A stretch of DNA of 39,150 nt, taken from the NCBI GenBank assembly GCA_021738505.1, contig JAIPBW010000028.1, positions 1-39,150 on the forward strand, read 5' to 3'. The notes beneath the pieces were generated by a model that was not told the origin of the DNA, did not search any database, and was given only the letters and a program-made list of their open reading frames with translations. The position numbers and the translations under genes were made by a program. Each line of letters begins with the position of its first letter. The stretch's first letter is position 1. Shown one piece after another: positions 17,040 to 26,852 of the stretch. The stretch comes from Bacteroidales bacterium (GTDB lineage: Bacteria > Bacteroidota > Bacteroidia > Bacteroidales > PWNQ01).

Positions 17040-17609
17040 ATGGGGTTCTGGTATTTATTCGGTTCAATGATTTATCGCTGGGAGCATTATAAACAAAAAG
17101 CGTTAAAAAGTTTTTATCAAAGGTATTATTCCGGGAAAATAGAAAAAAAGGGGGCCGGATGTTATTTTAACGGCCCCATGAAAATCAGGGGGACAGACCA
17201 GGTTTCTCTGGGGAAAAATGTACATATTGGTGAAGGGGCCTATATCCGCGCCGAAGGTGGTTTGGAAATCGAAGATAATGTGCATATTGCCCGAAATCTA
17301 ACTGTCTATACCCATAGTCATAATTATCAAGGCAGAGCTTTGCCTTATGACGATGAATTTATGTATAAAAAAGTTCTAATCCAGCGCAATGTCTGGATCG
17401 GAATTAATGTCATTATCCTTCCGGGGACGGAAATAGGAGAGGGAGCAGTTATCGGCTCCGGAGCAGTGGTGCATGGTAAAATCCCCGATTTAGCGATTAT
17501 AGGAGCGGCTGCCGGACAGATTTTAAAAACCAGGGATAAGGAACATTATCAGAAGCTTGAACAAAACCAACAATATGGCGGACAAAATGGCAAACCATTA
17601 TTTGAATAG
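17040..17609 (+). CDS. Hexapeptide-repeat acyltransferase
   Basis: A 189-residue left-handed beta-helix acyltransferase of the WbbJ/LacA/Maa type. Hexapeptide repeats run from about residue 45 to 160 (VSLGKNVHIGEGAYIRAEGG, IGEGAVIGSGAVV), and the catalytic His region THSHN (H92/H94) sits at the expected loop. It would acetylate, or otherwise acylate, a sugar of the exopolysaccharide. The C-terminal tail EQNQQYGGQNGKP is polar and its coding DNA overlaps the start of the following sulfotransferase gene by 35 bases if that gene uses ATG 17575. Confidence 0.87.
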   Translation: MGFWYLFGSMIYRWEHYKQKALKSFYQRYYSGKIEKKGAGCYFNGPMKIRGTDQVSLGKNVHIGEGAYIRAEGGLEIEDNVHIARNLTVYTHSHNYQGRALPYDDEFMYKKVLIQRNVWIGINVIILPGTEIGEGAVIGSGAVVHGKIPDLAIIGAAAGQILKTRDKEHYQKLEQNQQYGGQNGKPLFE

Positions 17610-18471
17610 AATGCACCGGAGGATAAATGAATATCTGATTTATAAAACTCCCCGTGTTAGAAATACGGATTTTATGTCCTTCAAAAAAGAACTCTTGCCC
17701 ACACTAAGGCCGGTTTTTTTTCTGTCTACAGGTCGTACAGGAACAGCTTTTTTTGCCCGGTTGTTGAATCGTACAAACCAATACCAGGCTTTTCATTTTC
17801 CTTTTCCGGATTTTACGGGGGAAAATGTGCAAGCTTACAAGTTATATCGTCAGACAGGAATGGGTGAAGCAAAAATTTCTCAGGCTTTGGCTCAAACTTT
17901 TGTTGCCGGTCGACAGCAGTTATTGCATAAAAATTTTCTTTATGGAAAACGTTATTGTGAAACCAATAATAACCTGACCTTTTTTGCTCCGGCCTTAAAA
18001 TATTTGTTCCCGGAAGCCAAATTCGTGTTTGTGCACCGTCATCCGGGAGAGTTCATTCGCTCAGGCCTCAGGCGTCAGTGGTATCAAGCTCACCGCTATG
18101 ATATCGGACGGATCTATCCGGATGAGACAAGTTTTTATTCGCAAAAGTGGGATCAGGCTTCCTCTCTGGAGAAAATTGCATGGCTGTGGAAAGAAACGAA
18201 TGAGTTTATTCTGGACTTTAAAGAAATGGTTGAAGCGAAAGATTTTTATCGTTTTGACTTCTCTGAGATGAACCACGAAACAGTGCAACAACTTTTACAG
18301 TTTATGGAAGCGGATTTGCCAGCAGGACAAATAAGTAAACTTCTGAAAAGGCCTGTTAACAAACAGGCAAATGGAACTTACCCGGAATATGAAAACTGGA
18401 GTGAACAGGATAAATCAAGTGTACGCGATATATGTTCCCAAACAGCCCATAAACTGGGATATAAACTGTAG
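17575..18471 (+). CDS. PAPS-dependent sulfotransferase (first of two)
   Basis: A 298-residue protein from ATG 17575 (ATG 17611, after the stop of the preceding gene, is also possible; a TTG at 17557 is less likely). The 5'-phosphosulfate-binding loop reads FFLSTGRTGTAFFARLL (STGRTGT at about 51-57) and the 3'-phosphate-binding motif VFVHRHPGEFIRSGLRRQW (about 151-168). Both are the classical sulfotransferase signatures, in which sulfate is passed from PAPS to a hydroxyl group. In an exopolysaccharide cluster the likely acceptor is a sugar of the polymer or its lipid-linked precursor. Confidence 0.8.
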   Translation: MADKMANHYLNRMHRRINEYLIYKTPRVRNTDFMSFKKELLPTLRPVFFLSTGRTGTAFFARLLNRTNQYQAFHFPFPDFTGENVQAYKLYRQTGMGEAKISQALAQTFVAGRQQLLHKNFLYGKRYCETNNNLTFFAPALKYLFPEAKFVFVHRHPGEFIRSGLRRQWYQAHRYDIGRIYPDETSFYSQKWDQASSLEKIAWLWKETNEFILDFKEMVEAKDFYRFDFSEMNHETVQQLLQFMEADLPAGQISKLLKRPVNKQANGTYPEYENWSEQDKSSVRDICSQTAHKLGYKL

Positions 18472-18479
18472 CCAATATT

Positions 18480-19790
18480 ATGCTGAAAATTAAATATCCC
18501 GATAATTACCAGCCGGAACGTGAATATATTCTTCGTGTTTTGTTTGAGGAATTTGCCGGTCTGGAAATAGAATGGCAATGCGAAAACCGTACTGATTATT
18601 TATTGATGACGGAAACATCCGGAGAACTTCTTGTTAAAGATGATTTTTTTAACCGGTTTGGGGATCACAATTATCTTCATAAAGCAAATATTCCATCACA
18701 GATTGGCTGGCTTTCGCAACGAAATAAGGAAGGGGAATTAATACCTGTAATTTTCGGGGAGCCACATGTAGAAGAGTTTGAATCTCAAATTATTTGTCAT
18801 GCAGATTTATTTGCTTCCGCTTTTTTCATGCTGAGTCGTTGGGAAGAAGTTGTAAACGAAAACCGCGACCAACATGACCGTTTCCGGGCGACAGAAAGTG
18901 TGGCTGTTCAACATGACTTTATCCATCGCCCGATAGTTAATGAATATCTTGAATTGCTGTTGGGTTGGCTGAAAAAGCTGGGACTAAAGCAAAATATGCC
19001 ACAAAGAGAATTCCAATGGGTTCTAACCCACGATATTGATAAAATTTCCTGGGATAAAAATTACTGGAGAAGCCTGGCCAGAGATTTATTGAAGCAGGGA
19101 AATCCACAATTAGTATGGAAAAAACTCACCCAAATTTTTCGCAATCCTTATGATACTTTTGACAAGCTAATGGATTGGAGCGAGCAAGCCGGTGTGAAAT
19201 CACGCTTTTATTTTATGGCCGGAGGGAACGGAGAGTATGATTATGAAAACTATTTGCAAAAAGATAGTTTTAAAGAGAGCGTGCAGAAGATACAAAAGCG
19301 TGGACATATTATTGGTTTTCATCCCGGATATGCGACTTACCGGGATGAAAGTGAATGGAAAGAACAAAAAAATAGTCTGGCTCAGGTCATCGGCCAACCA
19401 ATAAATGAAGGAAGACAACATTTTCTTCGGGTCAGGATTCCGGAAACCTGGCAGATATGGGATGAAAACGATATGGAAACCGATTCGTCTATGGGTTTTG
19501 CTGAAATTCCCGGTTTCCGTTGTGGCACGTGTTATACATTTACGGTTTTTGATGTCAAACAACGAAAAACACTCAGATTGAAAGAAATGCCCCTGATTGC
19601 TATGGATGTTACTTATGCTAATTACTTGAAATATTCCCCCCGGCAAACCCTGGACAATTTGCGCGAAATCAAAAAACGCATTGTTCATTTTGGAGGGAAT
19701 TTTGTTATTTTGTGGCATAATTCAAACCTTTATGCGGAGTTTTGGCCTTTATATCTCCCGGTGTATAAAAAGTTAATAAGCGAGGACTAA
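18480..19790 (+). CDS. Polysaccharide deacetylase-like (CE4/NodB-related) protein
   Basis: A 436-residue protein. The N-terminal 170 residues have no motif that I recognise apart from resemblance to the domain often found ahead of Bacteroidota CE4-like enzymes. From residue 180 the sequence shows the metal-site motif VLTHDID (H184, D185, D187), SRFYFMAGG and the second His motif RGHIIGFHPGY (H276, H281), followed by a late ILWHNSNL. These fit a NodB-homology deacetylase fold. A substrate N-acetyl sugar in the exopolysaccharide is likely. It lies nine bases after the sulfotransferase gene and eleven before the next glycosyltransferase gene, so it is within the operon. Confidence 0.78.
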   Translation: MLKIKYPDNYQPEREYILRVLFEEFAGLEIEWQCENRTDYLLMTETSGELLVKDDFFNRFGDHNYLHKANIPSQIGWLSQRNKEGELIPVIFGEPHVEEFESQIICHADLFASAFFMLSRWEEVVNENRDQHDRFRATESVAVQHDFIHRPIVNEYLELLLGWLKKLGLKQNMPQREFQWVLTHDIDKISWDKNYWRSLARDLLKQGNPQLVWKKLTQIFRNPYDTFDKLMDWSEQAGVKSRFYFMAGGNGEYDYENYLQKDSFKESVQKIQKRGHIIGFHPGYATYRDESEWKEQKNSLAQVIGQPINEGRQHFLRVRIPETWQIWDENDMETDSSMGFAEIPGFRCGTCYTFTVFDVKQRKTLRLKEMPLIAMDVTYANYLKYSPRQTLDNLREIKKRIVHFGGNFVILWHNSNLYAEFWPLYLPVYKKLISED

Positions 19791-19800
19791 GAACGTTTCT

Positions 19801-20970
19801 ATGATGAAGATGTATTATGTGGCATTTGGACAACCCTCAAAGAGTTATGGTATAGCGCAAAAAATCCTTAACCAGGCAAAGGCTATGCGTGCAAATCAGA
19901 TAGATATTCAGGTACTGTTTGTTTCCATTTTTTCGTTGTCGAATGAGGACTACCTGGAAGGGGATTACCACCATCTTTATCTGGAAAACCCTGACCGGAC
20001 CCCTTTGGTTTCAAAACTTACAAACCGTCCCCGGCTCGTAAAAAAACTCACGAATTACTTGAATGATTATCCGGTTGATTTTATTTATATGCGCTATCCG
20101 GCTTACATAGACCGGGTAATGTTACGGTTCGCCAGGAGATTTGCACATAAGCTAATTATCGAAAACAATACGAAAGAATTGCCTGAGAAAGTTATGAATC
20201 GTGAAAAAATAACGCTGGCTCTGGAACATATCTATGGAAAAGCTTTCCTTTCTAATGTCAGGGCTTCTATATCCGTGACCGATGAAATTGCACGTTATGA
20301 AAAATCCCGCTCCGGTAACTCTTTGAATGCATATGTTATTCCCAACGGTATTCAAGTAGACAGCGTTGCGGAGAGAAGCGCGCCGGCTTTTGATGGGTAT
20401 CAACTGGATATACTTTTCGTAGCCAAACTATACAGGCATCACGGACTGGACCGGCTCATTTATGGATTAAAAAATTATTCCGGCAATATGAATATCAACC
20501 TTCATGTAGTGGGTGCCGGATTGGCAATGCCGGAAATAAAGAAGCTTGTGCAGAATCTGAAGATGCAACATCAGGTGAAATTCTACGGTCGGTTACACGG
20601 ACAAGAAATGGATAAGCTTTATGAACAATGTCATATTGCAGCCGGAACTTTGGGTATTCATCGCAAAAAAATGAAAGAAGGAGTTACCTTGAAAGTACGT
20701 GAATATGTCGCCCGCGGCATACCATTTTTTCTCTCCGACTATGACCCGGACTTGCAAAAGGATGAAATACGGCCATATTACTTGCCGGTGGCTGGAGATG
20801 AAAGTCCGGTTAATATTTCAGAGGTTGGAAATTTTGCCAATAAAGTATTAACGGATGAGGAGCATCCACAAAAAATGCGCACTTATGCGTGGCATAATCT
20901 TGACATGTTTGTGAAAATGAAAAGTTTGAAAAATGTGTTAGAAAATTTAAAAAAGGAAGACAATGGATAG
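19801..20970 (+). CDS. GT4-family glycosyltransferase (first)
   Basis: A 389-residue GT-B glycosyltransferase. The N-terminal half contains GQPSKSYGIAQKILNQAKAM and the acceptor-side motifs; the C-terminal half has a donor-binding region (LDILFVAKLYRHHGLDRLI, LHVVGAG, VKFYGRLHG) and a relaxed EX7E-like stretch (KEGVTLKVREYVARGIPF). It probably adds one sugar to the lipid-linked repeat unit on the cytoplasmic face. The 3' end overlaps the next gene by eight bases, indicating coupled translation. Donor and linkage cannot be read from the sequence. Confidence 0.83.
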   Translation: MMKMYYVAFGQPSKSYGIAQKILNQAKAMRANQIDIQVLFVSIFSLSNEDYLEGDYHHLYLENPDRTPLVSKLTNRPRLVKKLTNYLNDYPVDFIYMRYPAYIDRVMLRFARRFAHKLIIENNTKELPEKVMNREKITLALEHIYGKAFLSNVRASISVTDEIARYEKSRSGNSLNAYVIPNGIQVDSVAERSAPAFDGYQLDILFVAKLYRHHGLDRLIYGLKNYSGNMNINLHVVGAGLAMPEIKKLVQNLKMQHQVKFYGRLHGQEMDKLYEQCHIAAGTLGIHRKKMKEGVTLKVREYVARGIPFFLSDYDPDLQKDEIRPYYLPVAGDESPVNISEVGNFANKVLTDEEHPQKMRTYAWHNLDMFVKMKSLKNVLENLKKEDNG

Positions 20971-22111
20971 AAAGATACATATTGATAATGTGTTTACTCG
21001 CTATTCGCCTCCGAATTTCAAAGGCGGGATAGAAACCTATATTTATTATCTGGATAATTACTTGCGCGATAAAGGATTGAGTACTCGTGTGATTGCAATG
21101 AAGGATGACTATGATTATGATGCTTCTTTGGGAGATATTTTAAAGATACCAGTAAAAAGAATCCCTGTATTTGTAGGATTGCTTTTTCAGAAAAAAATCC
21201 GGCCACTTTTCAAAAACAGCGATATCGTCAATATTCATTACCCCACACTTGGCGTTTGGAAAATTCAAGCCCCGTTAATTTTGACTTTGCAAACCTTTGC
21301 TTCCGACAAGGAGGAGATAGGTAAGAAAAACTCTTTACGGAAAGTCCTGCGTGCCTGGTATCGCTCTTCACTGATGAAATGGTTAGAAAAGAAAACATTT
21401 CAGCAGGCTGAACAAATTATCTGTGTTAATGATGAGCTCAAGCAGGAGCTTTTGAAGCGGAATGTTGATCCACAAAAAATTCATGTCATCCGTAATGGCG
21501 TTGACACAGAAAAGTTTTCCTACCAGCCTCCTGCACCAAAGAAAGACGATGAAAAGCTAAAGTTTTTATTTCTCGGACGATTTATTGACCGGAAAAATAT
21601 CATTGAACTGATCCATGCTTTTGCTCGTTTAGACGCGGAAACGTGTAAGTTAATGGTTGCCGGTGTCGGGGTGTTGGAACCCCGGATTAAGGATCTTATA
21701 GAAAACGAATATCCTGATCGCGATATAGAATTTTTAGGCTACAAGTCAGGGGAAGAAGTGATAGAAGCCTTTCGGACAAGTGATGTCTTTGTATTACCTT
21801 CGTTTTATGAAGGATTGCCGTTTACTTTGCTTGAAGCAATGTCCTGTGGGAAACCCGCTGTAGTGGGAAACTTTGCTAATGCTTCCCTGGTGGTGAATGA
21901 GGAGCAAAATGGGTTTATTATCCCGCAAAACTCCATAGAGGCTATGGCAGAAACACTGGAAAAAGCTCTTGCTCATAGAAATGAACTTAAAAAGATGTCG
22001 GAAAATGCTCGTCGTCACATTGAACAGCATTTTTCTTTGCAGGATAGTCTTGAAAAAACCTGGCAGGTATTTGCCGGAGTACTGGAGGAAAGTAAGTCGG
22101 ATAATGGTTGA
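20963..22111 (+). CDS. GT4-family glycosyltransferase (second)
   Basis: A 382-residue GT-B enzyme. It opens with the glycine-rich acceptor loop YSPPNFKGGIETYIYYLDNY, has CVNDELKQELLKRNV and VIRNGVDTEKF before the donor domain, then FLFLGRFIDRKNIIELI and a canonical EX7E motif in FYEGLPFTLLEAMSCGKPAV. These are standard GT4 features, as in WbdC- or PimB-type mannosyl/glucosyl transferases. After its stop there is a gap of about 87 bases before the next start, without a terminator. Confidence 0.9.
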   Translation: MDRKIHIDNVFTRYSPPNFKGGIETYIYYLDNYLRDKGLSTRVIAMKDDYDYDASLGDILKIPVKRIPVFVGLLFQKKIRPLFKNSDIVNIHYPTLGVWKIQAPLILTLQTFASDKEEIGKKNSLRKVLRAWYRSSLMKWLEKKTFQQAEQIICVNDELKQELLKRNVDPQKIHVIRNGVDTEKFSYQPPAPKKDDEKLKFLFLGRFIDRKNIIELIHAFARLDAETCKLMVAGVGVLEPRIKDLIENEYPDRDIEFLGYKSGEEVIEAFRTSDVFVLPSFYEGLPFTLLEAMSCGKPAVVGNFANASLVVNEEQNGFIIPQNSIEAMAETLEKALAHRNELKKMSENARRHIEQHFSLQDSLEKTWQVFAGVLEESKSDNG

Positions 22112-22198
22112 TGATCGAGCTTCCTAAAAAAACGGTGGCGGCTTTTTCCGCATGAAATGAAAGGATAACATCACACCGATTTAATCAAATTGAAACTG

Positions 22199-23341
22199 AT
22201 GACAAAGATTTTACATATCTGCAGCGAATACAGCAACCGTCCGCTTTACGGGAATTTGGTAAAGCAGCTGGATAAAAAAGCGTTTGAGCAGCATATCTAT
22301 GTGCCTGTGCGACGCGCTTCGGATATTGGTAAAAATCAAACGGAAGGCACTAATAAAACTACATTTACCTACTCTTTTATTCTCAATCCCGCATTACGCC
22401 TTCTTTATTATCGTAAAACCCAAAAGATCTACCGTGATATTTGCAAAGCTGTTGATGTTCAAAGCTATGAACTGATTCATGCACATACATTATTTACCAA
22501 CGGGGGGCCGGCCTACTGGCTGAAAAAAAGGTTCGGAATTCCATACATATTGGCTATACGAAATACTGACCTGACAATTTTTTACAAATATTTTCCTCAT
22601 ATCAGGGGTTTTGGTATGAAAGTACTGAAAAATGCATCGGCGATTATTTTGATATCACCGTCATGGAAGGAAAAATTAAAAGAAATTATACCTGAAGAAG
22701 ATTGGCCCGGAATTGAGCGGAAATGCCGGGTTATTCCCAATGCTGTGGAGGAATACTGGTTGAAAAATCGTCCTGAACGTATTTCTAAAGCTGAAGCTGA
22801 TCACATGGAAATATTGTACGCCGGCCGGTTTATTAAGCGGAAAGGGATGCAATACTTGATGAAAGCGCTGGATTTGTTGAATGAGGATAAAGAAAAGTAC
22901 CGCCTGACTTTGATTGGAGGCGGAGGGAATTATGATAAAGAAATTCGTTCCATGGCTGCTGATAGAGACTTTGTAAGTATTAAAGAACAAATGCCCAAAG
23001 AGAAGCTGATTGAGGAATACCGGAGAGCAGATGTTTTTGCTATGCCTTCACATTCGGAGACTTTCGGGCTTGTTTATATCGAAGCCATGAGCCAGGGATT
23101 GCCTGTATTGTATGCCAAAAATGAAGGTATTGATAAGCTGTTTGAAGATTTTACCGTGGGCGCGGCTGCTGAAAATGATAATCCGAAACATATAGCATCT
23201 AAACTTCTTCTTATTGAACAAAACAAAGAACGATTAGCAAAGAATGCATTGGAACAATCATTAAAATTCAGTTGGGAAACAGTGTCAGAAAAATATGCTG
23301 ACGTATATTTGTCGGTGATAGAAAATCAAAAGGATGCCTGA
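22199..23341 (+). CDS. GT4-family glycosyltransferase (third)
   Basis: A 380-residue GT-B enzyme from ATG 22199 (an in-frame TTG lies three codons upstream). Motifs include HAHTLFTNGGPAYWLKKRFG, VIPNAVEEYW, ILYAGRFIKRKGMQYLM, LTLIGGGG and an EX7E motif in SHSETFGLVYIEAMSQGLPV. It is predicted to elongate the exopolysaccharide repeat unit. The stop overlaps the following gene by eight bases. It is more distant from the two preceding GT4 enzymes than they are from typical family members, so it does not look like a recent duplicate. Confidence 0.9.
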   Translation: MTKILHICSEYSNRPLYGNLVKQLDKKAFEQHIYVPVRRASDIGKNQTEGTNKTTFTYSFILNPALRLLYYRKTQKIYRDICKAVDVQSYELIHAHTLFTNGGPAYWLKKRFGIPYILAIRNTDLTIFYKYFPHIRGFGMKVLKNASAIILISPSWKEKLKEIIPEEDWPGIERKCRVIPNAVEEYWLKNRPERISKAEADHMEILYAGRFIKRKGMQYLMKALDLLNEDKEKYRLTLIGGGGNYDKEIRSMAADRDFVSIKEQMPKEKLIEEYRRADVFAMPSHSETFGLVYIEAMSQGLPVLYAKNEGIDKLFEDFTVGAAAENDNPKHIASKLLLIEQNKERLAKNALEQSLKFSWETVSEKYADVYLSVIENQKDA

Positions 23342-24191
23342 TTATATAGAGCATAATAACATATTCTGGAAGAAATATCAGGGGGCATTAATTCCTGAAA
23401 ATCCGCCGCATGTGGATATAGATCTTTCCAAAAAAGAGCAACAGGAACTACTAGAGCAAAGTGGTGCCTGGTTTTTGCGTTGGCCTTCCGATTGGGATAC
23501 AGAAAAATCAACTTCCTGGTGGTATGTGATTAAAGATGATTTTCAGGGGATGGAAGAACTCAGCAAAAACACCCGCTCAAAAGTGCGAAGGGCCCTGAAA
23601 AGACAAAAAGTGGATTTGGCTTCAGCTAAAGAGATTGCTGATGAAGGCTATGAGGTTTATCAGCAGGCATTCCGGAATTACGATACATTTCTCAAACCAA
23701 TGTCCCGAAAGGAATTTTCAGATTATGTGTTGTCGCTTAACCCTGACTACTGGGAGTTCTTTGCTTGCCGAAATGCGGAGGATGGAGCAATGACAGCTTA
23801 TTCTCAAAATCTGGTTATGGACCATACGGCAGAGTACAAAATCATCAAGCTGCATCCGGATTATCTTAAAGATTATCCGTCTTATGCTTTGATTTATACC
23901 ATGAATGAAGAATATCTGCAAAAGCGAGATATGAAATACGTTAATGACGGAGCACGTAGCATATCGCACCAAACAAACATTCAGCAGTTTTTAATGGATA
24001 AATTTAAGTTTCGGAAGGCCTTTACAACTTTAAATCTGACATACAGAAAGCCTTTAAAGCTTGTTGTGAGTTCTTTAATGCCTTTTTGTTCGTTGATCGG
24101 AAAAATAAAGGCTCGGCCTTTTCAACGATTAAGTATATTGCTGACCCAGGAAGCGCTGTATCGTCAAAGTCAAAAATCAAAACAACAATGA
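23334..24191 (+). CDS. FemAB/GNAT-like acyltransferase
   Basis: A 285-residue protein. RWPSDWDTEKSTSWWYVIKD, 'LSKNTRSKVRRALKR' and FFACRNAEDGAMTAYSQNLV followed by 'YALIYTMNEEYLQKRDMKYVNDGAR' (quoted in part) follow the layout of the FemAB-like branch of the GNAT fold seen in Bacteroidota polysaccharide clusters. Such proteins transfer an acyl or aminoacyl group, here possibly onto an amino sugar exposed by the deacetylase-like protein; this is inference. It overlaps its neighbours on both sides (eight bases before, four after), so it is firmly embedded in the operon. Confidence 0.65.
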   Translation: MPDYIEHNNIFWKKYQGALIPENPPHVDIDLSKKEQQELLEQSGAWFLRWPSDWDTEKSTSWWYVIKDDFQGMEELSKNTRSKVRRALKRQKVDLASAKEIADEGYEVYQQAFRNYDTFLKPMSRKEFSDYVLSLNPDYWEFFACRNAEDGAMTAYSQNLVMDHTAEYKIIKLHPDYLKDYPSYALIYTMNEEYLQKRDMKYVNDGARSISHQTNIQQFLMDKFKFRKAFTTLNLTYRKPLKLVVSSLMPFCSLIGKIKARPFQRLSILLTQEALYRQSQKSKQQ

Positions 24192-25153
24192 ATACCGGAA
24201 GACACTCTACTGTAGCAAAATTAGGCAGGGGATTGCAAAAAGCCCTTCCGGCGGTTTCGTTTTTGGATGCTATCCTGGGAATTCCCGTGCTGCTGCGTCC
24301 GAAATCGGAGTTTCCTGTTGTTTTTTTACTGGCTCCTCCACGTTCCGGCTCTACATTGACTTACCAGCTTTTAACCACAGCTTTTCAAAACCAACATCTG
24401 ACAAATGCCGGTAATCTGTTGTACACGATGCCTGCTTTTGGGGGATGGGTGTCAGAAAAACTTTGCAGTAGCAGATCCTCTGAGTTTAAATCTAAACAGG
24501 GCTTTGTTGCCGGCCTTTGTGGAGAAGCCGAAGGGTTGCGCTTTTGGTCTCACTGGACGGGAATAACCCTTGACGACAGCACAACGGATTTTAAAGCAAA
24601 CAAAGCCGGAAAATTAAAAAATAAGCTGGAGCATCTGTGCAGTGAAGACACCGCTTTTATAACCGGATATCTGGGGCATGTGCTGGCTATAGACAAATTG
24701 AAGAAACTTTTTCCTAATGCGGTCTTTTTGTATCTGCAACGCGATTTGTTTAGCAATGCAATCAGCTTGTATAATGTGTCTTCGGATGATTGGTATTCAG
24801 TCAAAACAAAATCCTTTCCTGAAGTTCAGTCAAAAGACAGGTTTGCTCAAATCGCCCGTCAGTTAACGGATATCCATCGTTTGATCATAAAGCAAAAGGA
24901 TGAACGGTTTTATACACTGCGTTACGAGACGCTTTGCGAGAAACCAGAGGAATTAATTGCTGATTTTCAGAAATTTGCCGGCAAACAAGGAGTTCATTTG
25001 CAACGAAAACCTTCTGCAATTCCCAATACCTTTCCGTATCAGGTGAAAACTCCTTCTGATAGTAAAATCTATCAACATCAATATGAGGCATTAGAAAAGG
25101 AAATTAGCTTTTTAGATGACGAGGTCCGGAAAGAAATGAAAAAAATGTTGTAG
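24188..25153 (+). CDS. PAPS-dependent sulfotransferase (second)
   Basis: A 321-residue protein. The P-loop-like 5'-phosphosulfate motif is FLLAPPRSGSTLTYQLL (PPRSGST at 50-56) and the 3'-phosphate motif is VFLYLQRDLFSNAISLYNV. ATG 24188 was chosen because it gives a four-base ATGA overlap with the stop of the previous gene; the frame is open about 100 bases further upstream inside that gene. It is only remotely like the first sulfotransferase, so the two probably act on different positions of the polymer. It is the last gene of this part of the cluster. Confidence 0.82.
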   Translation: MNTGRHSTVAKLGRGLQKALPAVSFLDAILGIPVLLRPKSEFPVVFLLAPPRSGSTLTYQLLTTAFQNQHLTNAGNLLYTMPAFGGWVSEKLCSSRSSEFKSKQGFVAGLCGEAEGLRFWSHWTGITLDDSTTDFKANKAGKLKNKLEHLCSEDTAFITGYLGHVLAIDKLKKLFPNAVFLYLQRDLFSNAISLYNVSSDDWYSVKTKSFPEVQSKDRFAQIARQLTDIHRLIIKQKDERFYTLRYETLCEKPEELIADFQKFAGKQGVHLQRKPSAIPNTFPYQVKTPSDSKIYQHQYEALEKEISFLDDEVRKEMKKML

Positions 25154-25430
25154 TCCGGATTAGCTTTTAAAAAAAGATTTAATTATAAATTTTCCCAATA
25201 TGTCTCAGATGCTAAATTTTGGCTTGTTTTATTAAATCTCGTAATATCGTGCTTTGGCACTTTTTACTTTTAATTGCTTTTTTTATGTTAAGTAATGCTT
25301 TTCAGGTTTTTACAGTATAATCAAATTGCATGCTTTCACTAATTCTCTTTTGAGATATCAAAACACCGTTTTATAATTCAGGATAGTTATTTGTAATCGA
25401 TTTAAATTGTGAATAATCATATGTATAAAT

Positions 25431-25463
25431 TTTGAATTTTGAATAATTATTGAAATAAATTTG
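25431..25463 (+). promoter_or_regulatory. Candidate promoter for the lipoprotein/barrel pair
   Basis: TTTG at 25431-25434, 21-bp spacer and TAAATTTG at 25456-25463 match the Bacteroidota form. Transcription would begin near 25470, which puts the CT tract in a leader of about 260 bases. Confidence 0.55.
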
Positions 25464-25501
25464 TACAATTATGATGAATATGATAATACCTGACTCACAT
25501 A

Positions 25502-25562
<61 letters not shown>

Positions 25563-25731
25563 GAACAGGGGTTTTACAGTGGATTAGGCGTTTTTGCAAT
25601 TGTATTGCACAGCATATTTTTATGGGAAAAGAATTTTGTTTTGTGTTTACGTAGCACAGTTTAAATTGAAAAATATCAACAGGAAATGAATGATTAATTA
25701 AAATTTAAACAAACAACAAAACAAAATACCA

Positions 25732-26841
25732 ATGAAAAAATTAAATATAGTAATGATCATGCTTATAACGTCATTTTTGTTTATGGCATGTGAAAAAGAA
25801 GAAACAGCAACTAATGAGAATGAGATACAGATTAAAAACAATGAAATTTTTGGGAATGGAGAGGATTATGGTTTTTATGTGGAACTGGACCCTAATATTC
25901 CATTTGAGAATATAAATATTGCAGAATATGGAATGTTACATTTTGAAACTATGGATGATTTTAAACAAACGAAAGCCGAATTGGAGCGAATGACCGAAGA
26001 TTGGATGGAAGCGTATTATACAGAGTTTGAAGATATTTCTACTAAAGAAATGATTATTATGGAAGACTCTACAGGTTATAGCGATGAGGAAATATTTAAG
26101 GATTTTGAGAGTGCCATGGGCTTTAATTCACTAAGAGCTAAAATTGCAGAAGAGCAATTTGAGTATTTGCAAATGGAAGATCCTCCTATTGAAGATGATC
26201 CGGACTGTCATTTTATTTTTGAAGAAAGCGTAAGAACACTTGTAAATAAACATGAGGAAGTTTTAATTAATGATTCTATATACAAATTATACGAAGGATT
26301 TGATCTTGTTATTCCTCATGACAAAATTGATAGTTTGCCAATCTTTCGCGAAAGTGACTCCACTGCATTTGAATTAGGAGGTGCACTAGAAGATGTTAGA
26401 AGGATAGTTTATGGTTCTTCTAGTGGCGGCAGTGATTGTGATCTTGCACGAGATGAAGGTGATAGAAATTTTAAGAGACCTGGAGATGGTGACTATAGGA
26501 TAAAATGGGTAATCAGTTATTGGGTACATCCATGGGATGAATCCCCAAGAATTGCAGTCAAAACAAAATTCAAAAAACGAGCAACTTTTCTTGGTATTCC
26601 TTATTGGCACAAAGTTAATAATAGTTATACACGAGCTGAATTATATGATAGGAGCGAACTTACTGATCCTGATGATTGTTCCAAAAAACAAGTAGAGGCT
26701 AACCCAGATTTTGATACTGGGCAAGGAGGAAAAGCTAAAATTAAAATATATACCCCATGGGAATATAAAGTAGCGAGTGGGGATTTGGAAGCTTATCATA
26801 GAGGAGATTGGATAAAATATAGCTCAAAACTCACTTTTTAA
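25732..26841 (+). CDS. Lipoprotein of unknown function
   Basis: A 369-residue protein with a lipoprotein signal (MKKLNIVMIMLITSFLFMAC, acylation Cys20) and an acidic mature part. After a helical acidic region come SSSGGSDCDLARDEGDRNFKR... and a C-terminal, probably beta-rich region (IKWVISYWVHPW, AVKTKFKKRATF, AKIKIYTPW). I do not recognise the family. It is followed after 11 bases by an outer-membrane barrel gene, so the two are likely co-expressed and may form a surface pair. It sits between the two parts of the exopolysaccharide locus and has no visible tie to sugar chemistry. Confidence 0.8.
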   Translation: MKKLNIVMIMLITSFLFMACEKEETATNENEIQIKNNEIFGNGEDYGFYVELDPNIPFENINIAEYGMLHFETMDDFKQTKAELERMTEDWMEAYYTEFEDISTKEMIIMEDSTGYSDEEIFKDFESAMGFNSLRAKIAEEQFEYLQMEDPPIEDDPDCHFIFEESVRTLVNKHEEVLINDSIYKLYEGFDLVIPHDKIDSLPIFRESDSTAFELGGALEDVRRIVYGSSSGGSDCDLARDEGDRNFKRPGDGDYRIKWVISYWVHPWDESPRIAVKTKFKKRATFLGIPYWHKVNNSYTRAELYDRSELTDPDDCSKKQVEANPDFDTGQGGKAKIKIYTPWEYKVASGDLEAYHRGDWIKYSSKLTF

Positions 26842-26852
26842 AACTATCTAAC

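Noticed and set aside
19200-19718. Minus-strand frame of 172 codons inside the deacetylase-like gene
   Set aside because: Shadow frame; the plus-strand gene has clear catalytic motifs and operon context.
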